A DNA stretch of 8,491 nucleotides, taken from positions 1 through 8,491 of the forward strand of contig VGFF01000086.1 in assembly GCA_016868955.1 (NCBI GenBank), written 5' to 3'. Positions 1-6,386 of this stretch are shown here, one piece after another. The DNA comes from Armatimonadota bacterium. Its GTDB lineage: Bacteria > Sysuimicrobiota > Sysuimicrobiia > Sysuimicrobiales > VGFF01. The stretch's first letter is position 1; each line of letters opens with the position of its first letter. Below the pieces are notes generated by a model. It was not told the origin of the DNA, did not search any database, and saw only the letters and a list, made by a program, of their open reading frames with translations. The position numbers and the translations under genes are program-made.

Positions 1-354
1 CGCGCCGAGCAGATCGCCGTAGACGACGCGCGACAGCGGCGTGAACGCGATCGCCGAGAACAGCAGCGTCAGCGCCGCGCTCATCGCCAGCATGAACCGG
101 CGCATGATCGCATACGTTTCCCGATCACGGCCGAGCGCGATCGTCGCCGCCAGGATCATGACGATCGGGCTCTCGTAGAGCAGCGCGAGATCGTAGGTAA
201 TGCCGTAGGCCGCCAGGTTGTTTTGCAGGTCCGGAAGACGGCTGATCGTCGCTTGCACGATCGGCTGAGCGACGCTCATCATCACCCAGCTCAATCCTAG
301 CGGCGCCCAGAACTTGAAGAGCGCGCGCGTCGTCCGCGGCGGATCAGCCGGCAC
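1..354 (-). CDS. MATE/MOP-like multipass membrane protein, partial (C-terminus outside window)
   Basis: The frame stays open from a GTG at 354 to the window edge, giving 118 N-terminal residues. The GTG is chosen because a GGAG (366-363) lies 8 nt upstream and the only earlier in-frame codons lead straight to the stop of the preceding gene. Three hydrophobic stretches are visible, at about residues 11-32, 47-75 and 86-107. Between them lie RLPDLQNNLAAYGITYDLAL and a following ESPIVMILAA segment. This layout (first helix, short polar loop, LAAYG-type helix) resembles the N-terminal half of MATE/MOP-superfamily transporters and flippases, including ANKH-like bacterial relatives. It follows the ThDP-enzyme gene by 24 nt, so it is probably co-transcribed and could export a product or be an unrelated passenger. 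The family call rests on pattern similarity only. That it is a membrane protein is much safer. Confidence 0.68.
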   Translation of the reverse strand, partial: MPADPPRTTRALFKFWAPLGLSWVMMSVAQPIVQATISRLPDLQNNLAAYGITYDLALLYESPIVMILAATIALGRDRETYAIMRRFMLAMSAALTLLFSAIAFTPLSRVVYGDLLGA

Positions 355-362
355 AGCGCGCG

Positions 363-366
363 CTCC
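363..366 (-). promoter_or_regulatory. Ribosome binding site deciding the GTG start of the membrane-protein gene
   Basis: GGAG lies 8 nt before the GTG at 354. The nearby ATG at 382, which overlaps the upstream stop as ATGA, opens a frame of only 12 codons, so it is not the start of the membrane protein. Confidence 0.5.
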
Positions 367-378
367 GCCGGACGTCGA

Positions 379-2073
379 TCATAGATCCCTCTTGCGGATC
401 GCGTCGAAGCGCGTGACCGGCGCGATCGCCATCTTGTCGATGATCGCGTCGATGAGCACCGGGCCGTCGGCGCGCAGCGCCCCGCGCAACGCGTCGCGCA
501 GCGCTTCCGGCGTCTCGGCGCGCATGCCTTGCGCGCCGAACGCGCGCGCGATCGCCGCGTGATCGACGTTCGCGTAGTCGTCGACCTCCGTGATCGCATC
601 TCCGTGCAGCATCTCCTGCAGCTGGTACTCGAGCGCCAGCGACTGGTTGTTCAACACGATCGTCACGGACGGAATGCACAGGCGGACCGCCGTCTCCAGC
701 TCGCCGACGTGGTATCCGAAGCCGCCGTCGCCGGTCACGACGACGACAGGGCGCTCCGGCGCGGCGAGCTTCGCGCCGAGCCCGGCCGGGAACGCCCAGC
801 CCAACGAGCCGTCGGAACGGATCAAGCCGCGGCCGGCGCGGGGAATCTCGTACAACGCGCCGACCCAGGCCGCGGCGTAGCCGGTATCGGCTACGACGAG
901 CGCATCGTCGGGCAGCGTCTCCTGCAACACGCGCAAGACGGCCTCCGGCCGCATCGGTCCCGGCGCGGGGTCAGCCGCCTTCGCGAACCGCCGCCGCCAC
1001 GCGTCGCGATCCCCGTCGAGCTTCGCGTGCCAACTCGCCCGATGGGCGGCGTTCGCCGCGAGATCGACCTCGCCGAGCGCCGCCAGGAGATCCTCGAGGA
1101 AGGCGCACGCGTCCGCCTGCGCCGCGACGTCGGCCGGGAAGTTATGGCCGAGCACGTGCGGCTCGACGTCGACGTGCAGCAAGCGGCACGACGGTGCGAT
1201 GAGCCGGTACGAATCGGTCACCAAGCCGCCGAGGCGGCTGCCGATCGCGAAGATGACGTCGGCGTCCTTGACGGACTGGTTCGCGTAGTTGCGCGAGTAG
1301 CGCCCGACGGCGCCAAACGCGTGCGGGCTGCGCTCGCTGATCGATCCCTTGCCGGCGATGCTCGTGACGACGGGAATGCCGAGCTTGTCGACGATCGCGG
1401 TCAGCGCCGCTTCGGCGCCGGCGTTGTGCACGCCGTTGCCGGCGAGCACGAGCGGGCGGCGCGCGCCGGCCAGCAGCTTCGCGGCGTCGGCGACGACCGC
1501 GGCCGGCGCGTGCGGGCGATGCAGCGGGAACCGCCAGGACGACGCGTCCTTGGGCATCGGCGAGGCGGCATTCTGAACCTCCATGGCGGTCATGTCGTTC
1601 GCCCAGCCAGCATAGACGGGCCCGGGGTTGCCGGCCAGCGACCGCACGACGGCCGCGTGCAGCAGCTGCGGCAGCATGTCCGGCATCGCCGCTTCGCCGC
1701 ACCACTTCGTCACCGCGTAGAACAGCGGCGGCTGCTCGAGCTCTTGATACTCGAAGCGGTGGCGGTGCTGGCGCCGCATCGACGACGCGAGCGCGACGAC
1801 GGGGCTGGAGGACCAATACGGCTCGGCCAGGCTTCCGGCGAGGTTCGCGGCGCCCGGCCCGTATTGCCCGTACACCCAAGATGGCTTCTGCGTCAGGCGC
1901 GCGTACGCGTCGGCCATGTAGACGGCCGCGTCCTCGCTGCGCGCGAGGATCTGCCGCACGCCGCGATGCTTCAACTCGACGAAGATCTCGTGATCGCCGC
2001 CGGTGAGCAGGAAGAAGTGGCGGACGCCCAAGTTCGACAGGGTGTCCGCGATCAACTGTGCGCAGGTTGGCAC
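379..2073 (-). CDS. Thiamine-diphosphate-dependent enzyme, acetolactate synthase large-subunit-like
   Basis: A complete 564-residue protein with the three-domain ThDP-enzyme plan. The N-terminal Pyr domain carries the cofactor-activating glutamate E47 in RSEDAAVYMADAYAR, a YGPGAANL loop (71-78) and a YQE segment (109-111) where acetohydroxyacid synthases have FQE. A central Rossmann-like domain spans about 190-335. The C-terminal PP domain holds the metal/ThDP motif from GDGG (448-451) to LNN (474-476). Length fits the family (about 550-600). Such enzymes decarboxylate 2-keto acids and ligate or cleave the resulting aldehyde; acetolactate synthase, sulfoacetaldehyde acetyltransferase and keto-acid decarboxylases share the fold. 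No regulatory small subunit gene follows, and the catabolic context argues against housekeeping valine/isoleucine synthesis. The start is GTG: there is no in-frame ATG upstream, and GGGAGG lies 5 nt before it. The reaction is undetermined. Confidence 0.9.
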   Translation of the reverse strand: MPTCAQLIADTLSNLGVRHFFLLTGGDHEIFVELKHRGVRQILARSEDAAVYMADAYARLTQKPSWVYGQYGPGAANLAGSLAEPYWSSSPVVALASSMRRQHRHRFEYQELEQPPLFYAVTKWCGEAAMPDMLPQLLHAAVVRSLAGNPGPVYAGWANDMTAMEVQNAASPMPKDASSWRFPLHRPHAPAAVVADAAKLLAGARRPLVLAGNGVHNAGAEAALTAIVDKLGIPVVTSIAGKGSISERSPHAFGAVGRYSRNYANQSVKDADVIFAIGSRLGGLVTDSYRLIAPSCRLLHVDVEPHVLGHNFPADVAAQADACAFLEDLLAALGEVDLAANAAHRASWHAKLDGDRDAWRRRFAKAADPAPGPMRPEAVLRVLQETLPDDALVVADTGYAAAWVGALYEIPRAGRGLIRSDGSLGWAFPAGLGAKLAAPERPVVVVTGDGGFGYHVGELETAVRLCIPSVTIVLNNQSLALEYQLQEMLHGDAITEVDDYANVDHAAIARAFGAQGMRAETPEALRDALRGALRADGPVLIDAIIDKMAIAPVTRFDAIRKRDL

Positions 2074-2078
2074 GTCAT

Positions 2079-2084
2079 CCTCCC
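2079..2084 (-). promoter_or_regulatory. Ribosome binding site for the GTG-started ThDP-enzyme gene
   Basis: GGGAGG precedes GTG 2073 with 5-nt spacing. The ATG codons at 2086 and 2078 are out of frame with the enzyme, which supports the GTG start. Confidence 0.65.
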
Positions 2085-2129
2085 ATGGGGGCCCGCAGTG
2101 GGTACGGTGCGCGGGCGCGGATCAGCGCA

Positions 2130-2157
2130 GCGAGGCCCCGCGTCCGCGAAGCCTCGC
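2130..2157 (-). other. Possible RNA hairpin in the 103-nt leader of the ThDP-enzyme gene
   Basis: The gap 2074-2176 is the longest non-coding stretch in the window. It contains a perfect 7-bp inverted repeat, GCGAGGC/GCCTCGC (2130-2136 and 2151-2157), with a 14-nt loop. No U-run follows it on the transcribed strand, so it does not look like an intrinsic terminator. No thi-box (TPP riboswitch) consensus and no clear sigma-70 promoter are visible in the gap. In DNA this GC-rich such a stem may arise by chance. Confidence 0.3.
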
Positions 2158-2176
2158 CGCCGAGCGTGGAAGTTCT

Positions 2177-3100
2177 TCAGCGCGCGCCGGCCGGCGCGCC
2201 CTTCAGCAGGCCGAACTCCTCGAGCCGCTTACGGAGCGTTTCCGTGGCCTCGCGCGTCAACTGCAGCACCGGCGGCCGCGGAATGCCGGCCGGCAGACCA
2301 AGCATGTTCATCGCGGCCTTGAGCGACGCCGGCCAGGTGCCGAGCCCGAACAGCAGCGGATAGGCCGCGGTCGCGATGTAAGACAGCGGCCGCGCCCGCT
2401 CGAGGTCTTCGTTGAGCACGTAGTCGTACAGCTCGACGCCCTGGCGCCCGAGCAGCTCGAGCGGACCGGAGCTGATGTAGCCCCGCGCGCCCATCAACAC
2501 GCCGGGGAGGATGTACGGCGCCGGGCCGACGAAGACTGTGGTCCGCTCCTTGACGTTGTGGATCAGCTGGATCAGGTGCGCGAGATCGCGCGTCGCTTCC
2601 TTGAAGCCGGCGACTTGTTTGTGGTGCGACAGCTCGGTCAAGACGTCGACGGTCAGCTGGATCTGCGTGCGCCGCGGGTTGTTGTAGATGATCGTCGGGC
2701 ACTGCGTGCCGTCGAGGATCGCGAGGAAGCGCATCATCGTCTCTTCGCGCGTCGCCGTCGTGACGAGGAAAGGCGGCTCGACCATCGTGCCGTCGGCGCC
2801 GGCGTCGAGGACCTCCTTGCCATCCTCGATCATCTCCTTCCAGCCCGTGCCGTCGAGGCCGACCGCGATCGGCATCTTGTCGCCGACGACGCCGCGGGCG
2901 ATGCGCGTCAGCAACGCGCGCTCGCCGTGGCGAAGCGCCCACGCTTCCCCGTTGTGGCCGGCGATCACCAGCCCATGGATGCCCCACTCCGCGAACCGCT
3001 CGACGAGCTTCGCGAACGACGCCTCGTCGATCGCGCCGTCCTCCTTGAACGGAGTCACGATCGCGGGCCACACACCCTGCCACGGCCGTCCCTTGCCCAT
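2177..3100 (-). CDS. DapA/N-acetylneuraminate-lyase superfamily class I aldolase or hydratase
   Basis: A 307-residue (beta/alpha)8-barrel protein of normal family length. The Schiff-base lysine is K167 in GFKEATRD, the catalytic tyrosine is Y139 in IYNNPRRT, and R144 aligns with the substrate-carboxylate arginine of E. coli DapA (YNVPSRT). The N-terminal PAIVTPFKEDG strand is typical. The usual GTTGE loop reads GHNGE (48-52), so both threonines of the DHDPS proton relay are replaced. That argues against true 4-hydroxy-tetrahydrodipicolinate synthase and for another member, such as a sugar-acid dehydratase, keto-acid aldolase, hydratase-aldolase or cyclic-imino-acid deaminase. ATG 3100 is chosen because GGAGG (3113-3109) is 8 nt upstream. 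The in-frame GTG at 3109 lies inside that ribosome binding site. It follows the aminotransferase by 61 nt and is probably in the same unit. It likely acts on a 2-keto acid, as the family does. Confidence 0.9.
   Translation of the reverse strand: MGKGRPWQGVWPAIVTPFKEDGAIDEASFAKLVERFAEWGIHGLVIAGHNGEAWALRHGERALLTRIARGVVGDKMPIAVGLDGTGWKEMIEDGKEVLDAGADGTMVEPPFLVTTATREETMMRFLAILDGTQCPTIIYNNPRRTQIQLTVDVLTELSHHKQVAGFKEATRDLAHLIQLIHNVKERTTVFVGPAPYILPGVLMGARGYISSGPLELLGRQGVELYDYVLNEDLERARPLSYIATAAYPLLFGLGTWPASLKAAMNMLGLPAGIPRPPVLQLTREATETLRKRLEEFGLLKGAPAGAR
2182..2199. repeat. Perfect 18-bp palindrome at the 3' end of the dapA-like gene
   Basis: GCGCGCCGGCCGGCGCGC is self-complementary over its full length and ends 2 nt before the TGA stop (2179-2177). 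In RNA it would form a 7-bp all-GC stem closed by a GGCC loop. It encodes the Gly/Ala/Pro/Arg-rich C-terminal tail. No T-run follows on the coding strand, so it is not a canonical terminator. It could slow RNA decay or separate expression of the next gene, or be coincidental. Confidence 0.5.
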
Positions 3101-3108
3101 CCTGCCCA

Positions 3109-3113
3109 CCTCC
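3109..3113 (-). promoter_or_regulatory. Ribosome binding site of the dapA-like gene
   Basis: GGAGG sits 8 nt before ATG 3100. It overlaps the alternative in-frame GTG codon at 3109, which rules that codon out as the initiator. Confidence 0.75.
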
Positions 3114-3134
3114 GGTTTCCTTGCCTCGAATCGA

Positions 3135-3151
3135 CGGCGGCGACGCCGCCG
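3135..3151. repeat. Intercistronic inverted repeat between the aminotransferase and dapA-like genes
   Basis: Arms CGGCGGCG and CGCCGCCG are separated by a single base, so RNA would form a 7-bp stem with a 3-nt loop. It lies inside the 61-nt gap (3101-3161). The bases after it on the transcribed strand are not a U-run, so termination is unlikely. A role in RNA processing or stability is possible, but the sequence alone does not show it. Confidence 0.4.
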
Positions 3152-3161
3152 CTTGCCCGCT

Positions 3162-4553
3162 CTACGTGCGCGCCGCCGCCGGCGCCCGACTCATCTCCGC
3201 TTCCACCGCGCCCAACGCGTCGTCGAGGATCGCCAGGCCGCGATCGAGCTGCGCGTCCGTCAAGACGAGCGGCGGCGAGAACTTCAAGACGTTGCCGAGG
3301 CGGCCGCCGCGGTTGTTGATGTGCAGTCCATTCCGCAGCGCGTGCGCCGCGACCTTCGCCGCCTCTGCCGCCGCCGGCTCCTTCGTCGCCCGGTCTCGCA
3401 CCAGCTCGATGCCTTGCAGCATCCCGATCCCGCGCACCTCACCGATCAGCGGATGACGCGCCGCCAAGGCGCGCAGCGCGGCGTTGAACCGCTCGCCCAT
3501 GCGCGCCGCGCGATCGACGAGGCCGAGCCGCTCGATCTCGGCGAGGCTGGCGATCGCCGCCGCCGCGCAGACAGGATTGCCGAGGAACGTGCTCGTCTGC
3601 AGCATCGGCGTCCAGTGCCGCATCGCGTCGCGCGTGCCGACGACGGCCGAGATCGGCATGCCGCTGGCCATGCCCTTGCCGCACGTCATCAGATCGGGCG
3701 TGACGCCGCTGTGCTGTCCGCCGAACCAGCGGCCGGTGCGGCCGAAGCCCGTGATGATCTCGTCGAAGATCAGCAGGATGCCGTGGCGGTCGCAGAGCGC
3801 GCGCAGCCCGCGCAGGAAGTGTGGCGGCGGGACGATCCAGCCGCCGTTGCCCTGCACCGGCTCGATGATCATCGCCGCGACGTCGACGACGCCGCTCGCC
3901 GGATTATCCAGCAGATCCGTGATGTAGGCGAGGCAACGGTCGGCGCACTCGTCCGGCGTGCCGCCGAACGGGCTGCGGTACGCGTACGGCGACGGCAGGT
4001 GCGCGACGTGCCCGAGCACCGACGCGAAGGGAGCGCGGAACTTCCGGTTCGCGCTCAGCGTCGTGCCGGCGAGCCCTTTGCCGTGATAGCCGTCCTGGAA
4101 CGCGAGGAAGTGGCTGCGACCGGTCGCCAGGACCGCCGTCTTCATCGCGACGTCGATCGCTTCCGATCCGGTCGTCGTCAGGTGCACGACCTCCAGCGGG
4201 CGCGGCACGAGCGCCGTCAGAAGCTCGCTGAGCTCGACGCGGCGATCGGACGGATTCAACACGCCCTGCGCGTGCAGCAGGCGCCCCGCCTGCTCCTGGA
4301 TCGCCGCGACGATCGCCGGGTTGCCGTGGCCGGCGACGGCGACGGAGAATCCGCCCGTCCAATCGATGAACACGTTGCCGTCGACGTCCTCGATGCAGGC
4401 GCCTTGGGCGCGCGCCCAGACGATCGGTGTCTCGGGCTCGGCCGCCCACAACGACGCGGCCGACTCGTTGCGCTGCAGCTTCGCGAGCATCGCTCGGCTT
4501 TGCGGCCCCGGCGGCGTCACGCGGATCTCTGGCATGGCCTCGCCGAATGTCAT
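3162..4553 (-). CDS. Class III PLP-dependent aminotransferase (GabT/omega-aminotransferase type)
   Basis: A complete 463-residue fold type I transaminase. The key residues are in order: TTTGSEA (126-132) contacting the PLP phosphate, the aromatic YHG (156-158) stacking on the ring, EPVQGNGG (231-238), FDEIITGFGRTG with D264 pairing to the PLP nitrogen, the PLP lysine K293 in TCGKGMASGMP, and T322 from the partner subunit in STFLGNP. Family members move an amino group from an omega-amino acid or amine (GABA, beta-alanine, diamines, taurine) to pyruvate or 2-oxoglutarate; the substrate here is not readable. It is slightly longer than typical GabT (about 425-450) because of N- and C-terminal tails. 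The ATG at 4553 has a purine-rich site overlapping the stop of the upstream permease gene, 10 nt away, which indicates translational coupling with the importer. Cytoplasmic. Dialkylglycine decarboxylase or an aminomutase-like role is a less likely alternative. Confidence 0.93.
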   Translation of the reverse strand: MTFGEAMPEIRVTPPGPQSRAMLAKLQRNESAASLWAAEPETPIVWARAQGACIEDVDGNVFIDWTGGFSVAVAGHGNPAIVAAIQEQAGRLLHAQGVLNPSDRRVELSELLTALVPRPLEVVHLTTTGSEAIDVAMKTAVLATGRSHFLAFQDGYHGKGLAGTTLSANRKFRAPFASVLGHVAHLPSPYAYRSPFGGTPDECADRCLAYITDLLDNPASGVVDVAAMIIEPVQGNGGWIVPPPHFLRGLRALCDRHGILLIFDEIITGFGRTGRWFGGQHSGVTPDLMTCGKGMASGMPISAVVGTRDAMRHWTPMLQTSTFLGNPVCAAAAIASLAEIERLGLVDRAARMGERFNAALRALAARHPLIGEVRGIGMLQGIELVRDRATKEPAAAEAAKVAAHALRNGLHINNRGGRLGNVLKFSPPLVLTDAQLDRGLAILDDALGAVEAEMSRAPAAART

Positions 4554-4558
4554 CTCGT

Positions 4559-4565
4559 CCCCCTC
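4559..4565 (-). promoter_or_regulatory. Ribosome binding site overlapping the permease stop codon
   Basis: GAGGGGG overlaps the TGA (4566-4564) of the DppC-type gene and lies 5 nt before ATG 4553. Translation of the aminotransferase is thereby placed directly behind the importer genes. Confidence 0.65.
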
Positions 4566-5445
4566 ACAGATGGCGCGTCTGCGGATTCAGCAGGTCGCGC
4601 GTCCAATCGCCGAGGAAGTTGATCGCCAGGACCGTCACGGCGATCGCCAGCCCCGGAAACACCGATAACCACGGCTGCAAGCTGACATAGGACTTCGCGT
4701 CCGACAGCATCTGTCCCCACGACGCCGTCGGCGGCTGCACGCCGAGCCCGAGGAACGACAGCGTCGACTCCAGCAGGATCATGTGCGCGACGGCGAACGA
4801 CGCGACGACCGACGTCGTCGTGACGACGTGTGGTAGCAGGTGGCGGCGCACGATGCGGCCGTCGGCGGCGCCGACCGCGCGCGCCGCCTCGATGAACTCC
4901 TTCTCCTTCAAGGACAGCACCTCACCGCGCACCATGCGCGCATACGTCGGCCAGCCGCCGAGCGCGAGGACGAGGATCGTGTTCCCGGTGCCGGTGCCGA
5001 TCGACGCGATGATCGCGATCGCCAGCAGCAGGAACGGGATCGACAGCTGACTGTCGACGACCCGCATGATCACCTCGTCGGTGAGGCGGCCGCGATAGCC
5101 GGCCCACAGGCCGGCGGCGACGCCGATCGGCGCCGACAGGACGACGGCGAGCGTGCCGACGAACAGCGATATGCGCGCGCCGTGCAGCAGCCGCGTCAGC
5201 AGATCGCGGCCGAGCTGGTCCGTGCCGAGCGGGTGGCTCGCGGTACCGCCCGCCCAGGCCGGCGGGATCAGCCGCCGCTGCGCGTCGGCCACGGTCGGGC
5301 TGTGCGCCGTCAGCCACGGCGCCAACAACGCGCCGAAGACCGCGATCGCGAGGATCGAGATCCCGACGATGCCCTTGAGGTGGCGCCGCAGCAGGCGCCC
5401 GCGGCGGCGTGCGCGCCGATCATCCATAACGATGCCGTCGATCAT
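4564..5445 (-). CDS. ABC transporter permease, DppC/OppC type
   Basis: A 293-residue inner-membrane subunit of a peptide/nickel/opine-class importer. A basic N-terminal tail (residues 9-24) precedes the first membrane helix (about 25-47). Next come the DppC-characteristic HPLGTDQLGRDLLTRLLHGA (71-90) and further helices near 93-115, 136-165, 210-232 and 260-280. The cytoplasmic EAA coupling loop EFIEAARAVGAADG (183-196) would dock an ATPase. The family-typical LLESTLSFLGLGVQPPTASWG (224-244) and a C-terminal FLGDWTRDLLNP close the protein. The ATG overlaps the stop of the DppB-type gene as ATGA, so the two are translationally coupled. An alternative ATG six codons in (5427) cannot be excluded, as neither has a strong ribosome binding site. 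The expected ATPase genes do not follow. Confidence 0.94.
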   Translation of the reverse strand: MIDGIVMDDRRARRRGRLLRRHLKGIVGISILAIAVFGALLAPWLTAHSPTVADAQRRLIPPAWAGGTASHPLGTDQLGRDLLTRLLHGARISLFVGTLAVVLSAPIGVAAGLWAGYRGRLTDEVIMRVVDSQLSIPFLLLAIAIIASIGTGTGNTILVLALGGWPTYARMVRGEVLSLKEKEFIEAARAVGAADGRIVRRHLLPHVVTTTSVVASFAVAHMILLESTLSFLGLGVQPPTASWGQMLSDAKSYVSLQPWLSVFPGLAIAVTVLAINFLGDWTRDLLNPQTRHL

Positions 5446-6359
5446 TCATACCGAATCCGCGGATCGGCGAGCCCATACAACAGGTCGACGCCGAGATGCG
5501 TCAACACGAAGACCGTCGACGCGACGAGTACGACGCTCTGCACGACCGGGTAGTCGCGCGCGAAGACGGACTCGACCGCGAGCCGGCCGATGCCCGGCCA
5601 GGCGAAGATCGTCTCGGTGACGACGGAGCCGCCCATCAGGGTGCCGACCTCGAGACCGAGGATCGAGATCAAGGGCAGCAAGCTATTGCGCAACGCGTGC
5701 CGGCGCACGACCGCCGGCGCCCGCACGCCCTTCGCCTTGGCCGTCCGCACGTAGTCCTGGCTGAGCACGTCGAGCATGCCGCCGCGCGTCAACCGGGCCA
5801 ACCGCGCCGTGTGAAACATGCCCAACGTGACCGCCGGCAAAACGAGGTGGCCGAGCGTGCCGAATCCCGATGTGTAGAACAAGCCCAAGTGCAATGGGAA
5901 CAACAGGATCAGCAGGCTGCCGAGCCAGAACGCCGGCACCGTTTGCCCGAGCAAGGCCAGCGACATGCTCGTATGGTCCCAGACAGAGTTCCGTCGCGTC
6001 GCCGCGATGATGCCAAGCGGCACGCCGACGCCGACGGAGATCACGAACGCGCCCAGCGCCAACAGCGCCGTCGCCGGCAGCCGCTCCAAGACGAGCGGTA
6101 GCGCCGGCGTCCGGTAGCGCAGCGAATCCCCCATCTGACCGCGCACCGCGTTCGCGACGAACGCGGCGTACTGATCGGGCAACGGGCGATCGAGCCCGAG
6201 CGATTTGCGCAGCACCGCCAGATCCGCCACCGTCGCGTCCGGCCCCGCCAGCAGCTGCGCGGGATCGCCGCGCAACCGCGCGATGAAGAACGTGATCGTC
6301 AGCACGCCGATGAGGACGACGATCGCCTCCGTCAGGCGCAACGCGAGCAGGCGTCTCAT
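5442..6359 (-). CDS. ABC transporter permease, DppB/OppB type
   Basis: A 305-residue inner-membrane permease, the usual partner of the DppC-type subunit. The first helix (about 9-29) starts right after MRRLLALRL. A periplasmic loop follows, with the DppB-typical LGLDRPLPDQYAAFV (54-68) and GDSLRYRTP (78-85). Further helices lie near 97-120, 133-158, 172-188, 228-248 and 276-297. The EAA loop is DYVRTAKAKGV (202-212) followed by HALRNSLLPL (221-230), and the C-terminus ends in LADPRIRYE, a family hallmark. The start ATG lies 28 nt after the stop of the solute-binding-protein gene. Its ribosome binding site is weak, which suggests reinitiation from upstream translation. Together with the DppC-type protein it forms the transmembrane channel of the importer. 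The solute is unknown. Confidence 0.94.
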   Translation of the reverse strand: MRRLLALRLTEAIVVLIGVLTITFFIARLRGDPAQLLAGPDATVADLAVLRKSLGLDRPLPDQYAAFVANAVRGQMGDSLRYRTPALPLVLERLPATALLALGAFVISVGVGVPLGIIAATRRNSVWDHTSMSLALLGQTVPAFWLGSLLILLFPLHLGLFYTSGFGTLGHLVLPAVTLGMFHTARLARLTRGGMLDVLSQDYVRTAKAKGVRAPAVVRRHALRNSLLPLISILGLEVGTLMGGSVVTETIFAWPGIGRLAVESVFARDYPVVQSVVLVASTVFVLTHLGVDLLYGLADPRIRYE

Positions 6360-6386
6360 CCCGGGACAGCGCGGACGACGCCCCGC

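Noticed and set aside
344..382. ATG at 382 overlapping the ThDP-enzyme stop as ATGA
   Set aside because: The frame stops after 12 codons. The downstream membrane protein is in another frame with its own GTG and ribosome binding site.
2074..2176. TPP riboswitch ahead of the ThDP-enzyme gene
   Set aside because: The conserved thi-box elements are not present, and ThDP-using enzymes are not usual targets of that riboswitch.
2182..2199. Intrinsic terminator at the end of the dapA-like gene
   Set aside because: No U-run follows the stem on the transcribed strand, and the stem lies within the coding sequence before the stop.
2177..3100. Naming the gene dapA (lysine biosynthesis)
   Set aside because: The proton-relay threonines are replaced and the context is catabolic, so the symbol would mislead.
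3101..3109. GTG at 3109 as start of the dapA-like gene
   Set aside because: This codon is part of the GGAGG ribosome binding site; ATG 3100 has proper 8-nt spacing.
2688..4622. Very long plus-strand open frame (about 640 codons), and others at 529-2322 and 2003-3319, antisense to the real genes
   Set aside because: They are arginine/alanine-rich with no family motifs. They lie opposite genes with complete catalytic motifs and arise from scarcity of stop codons at high GC.
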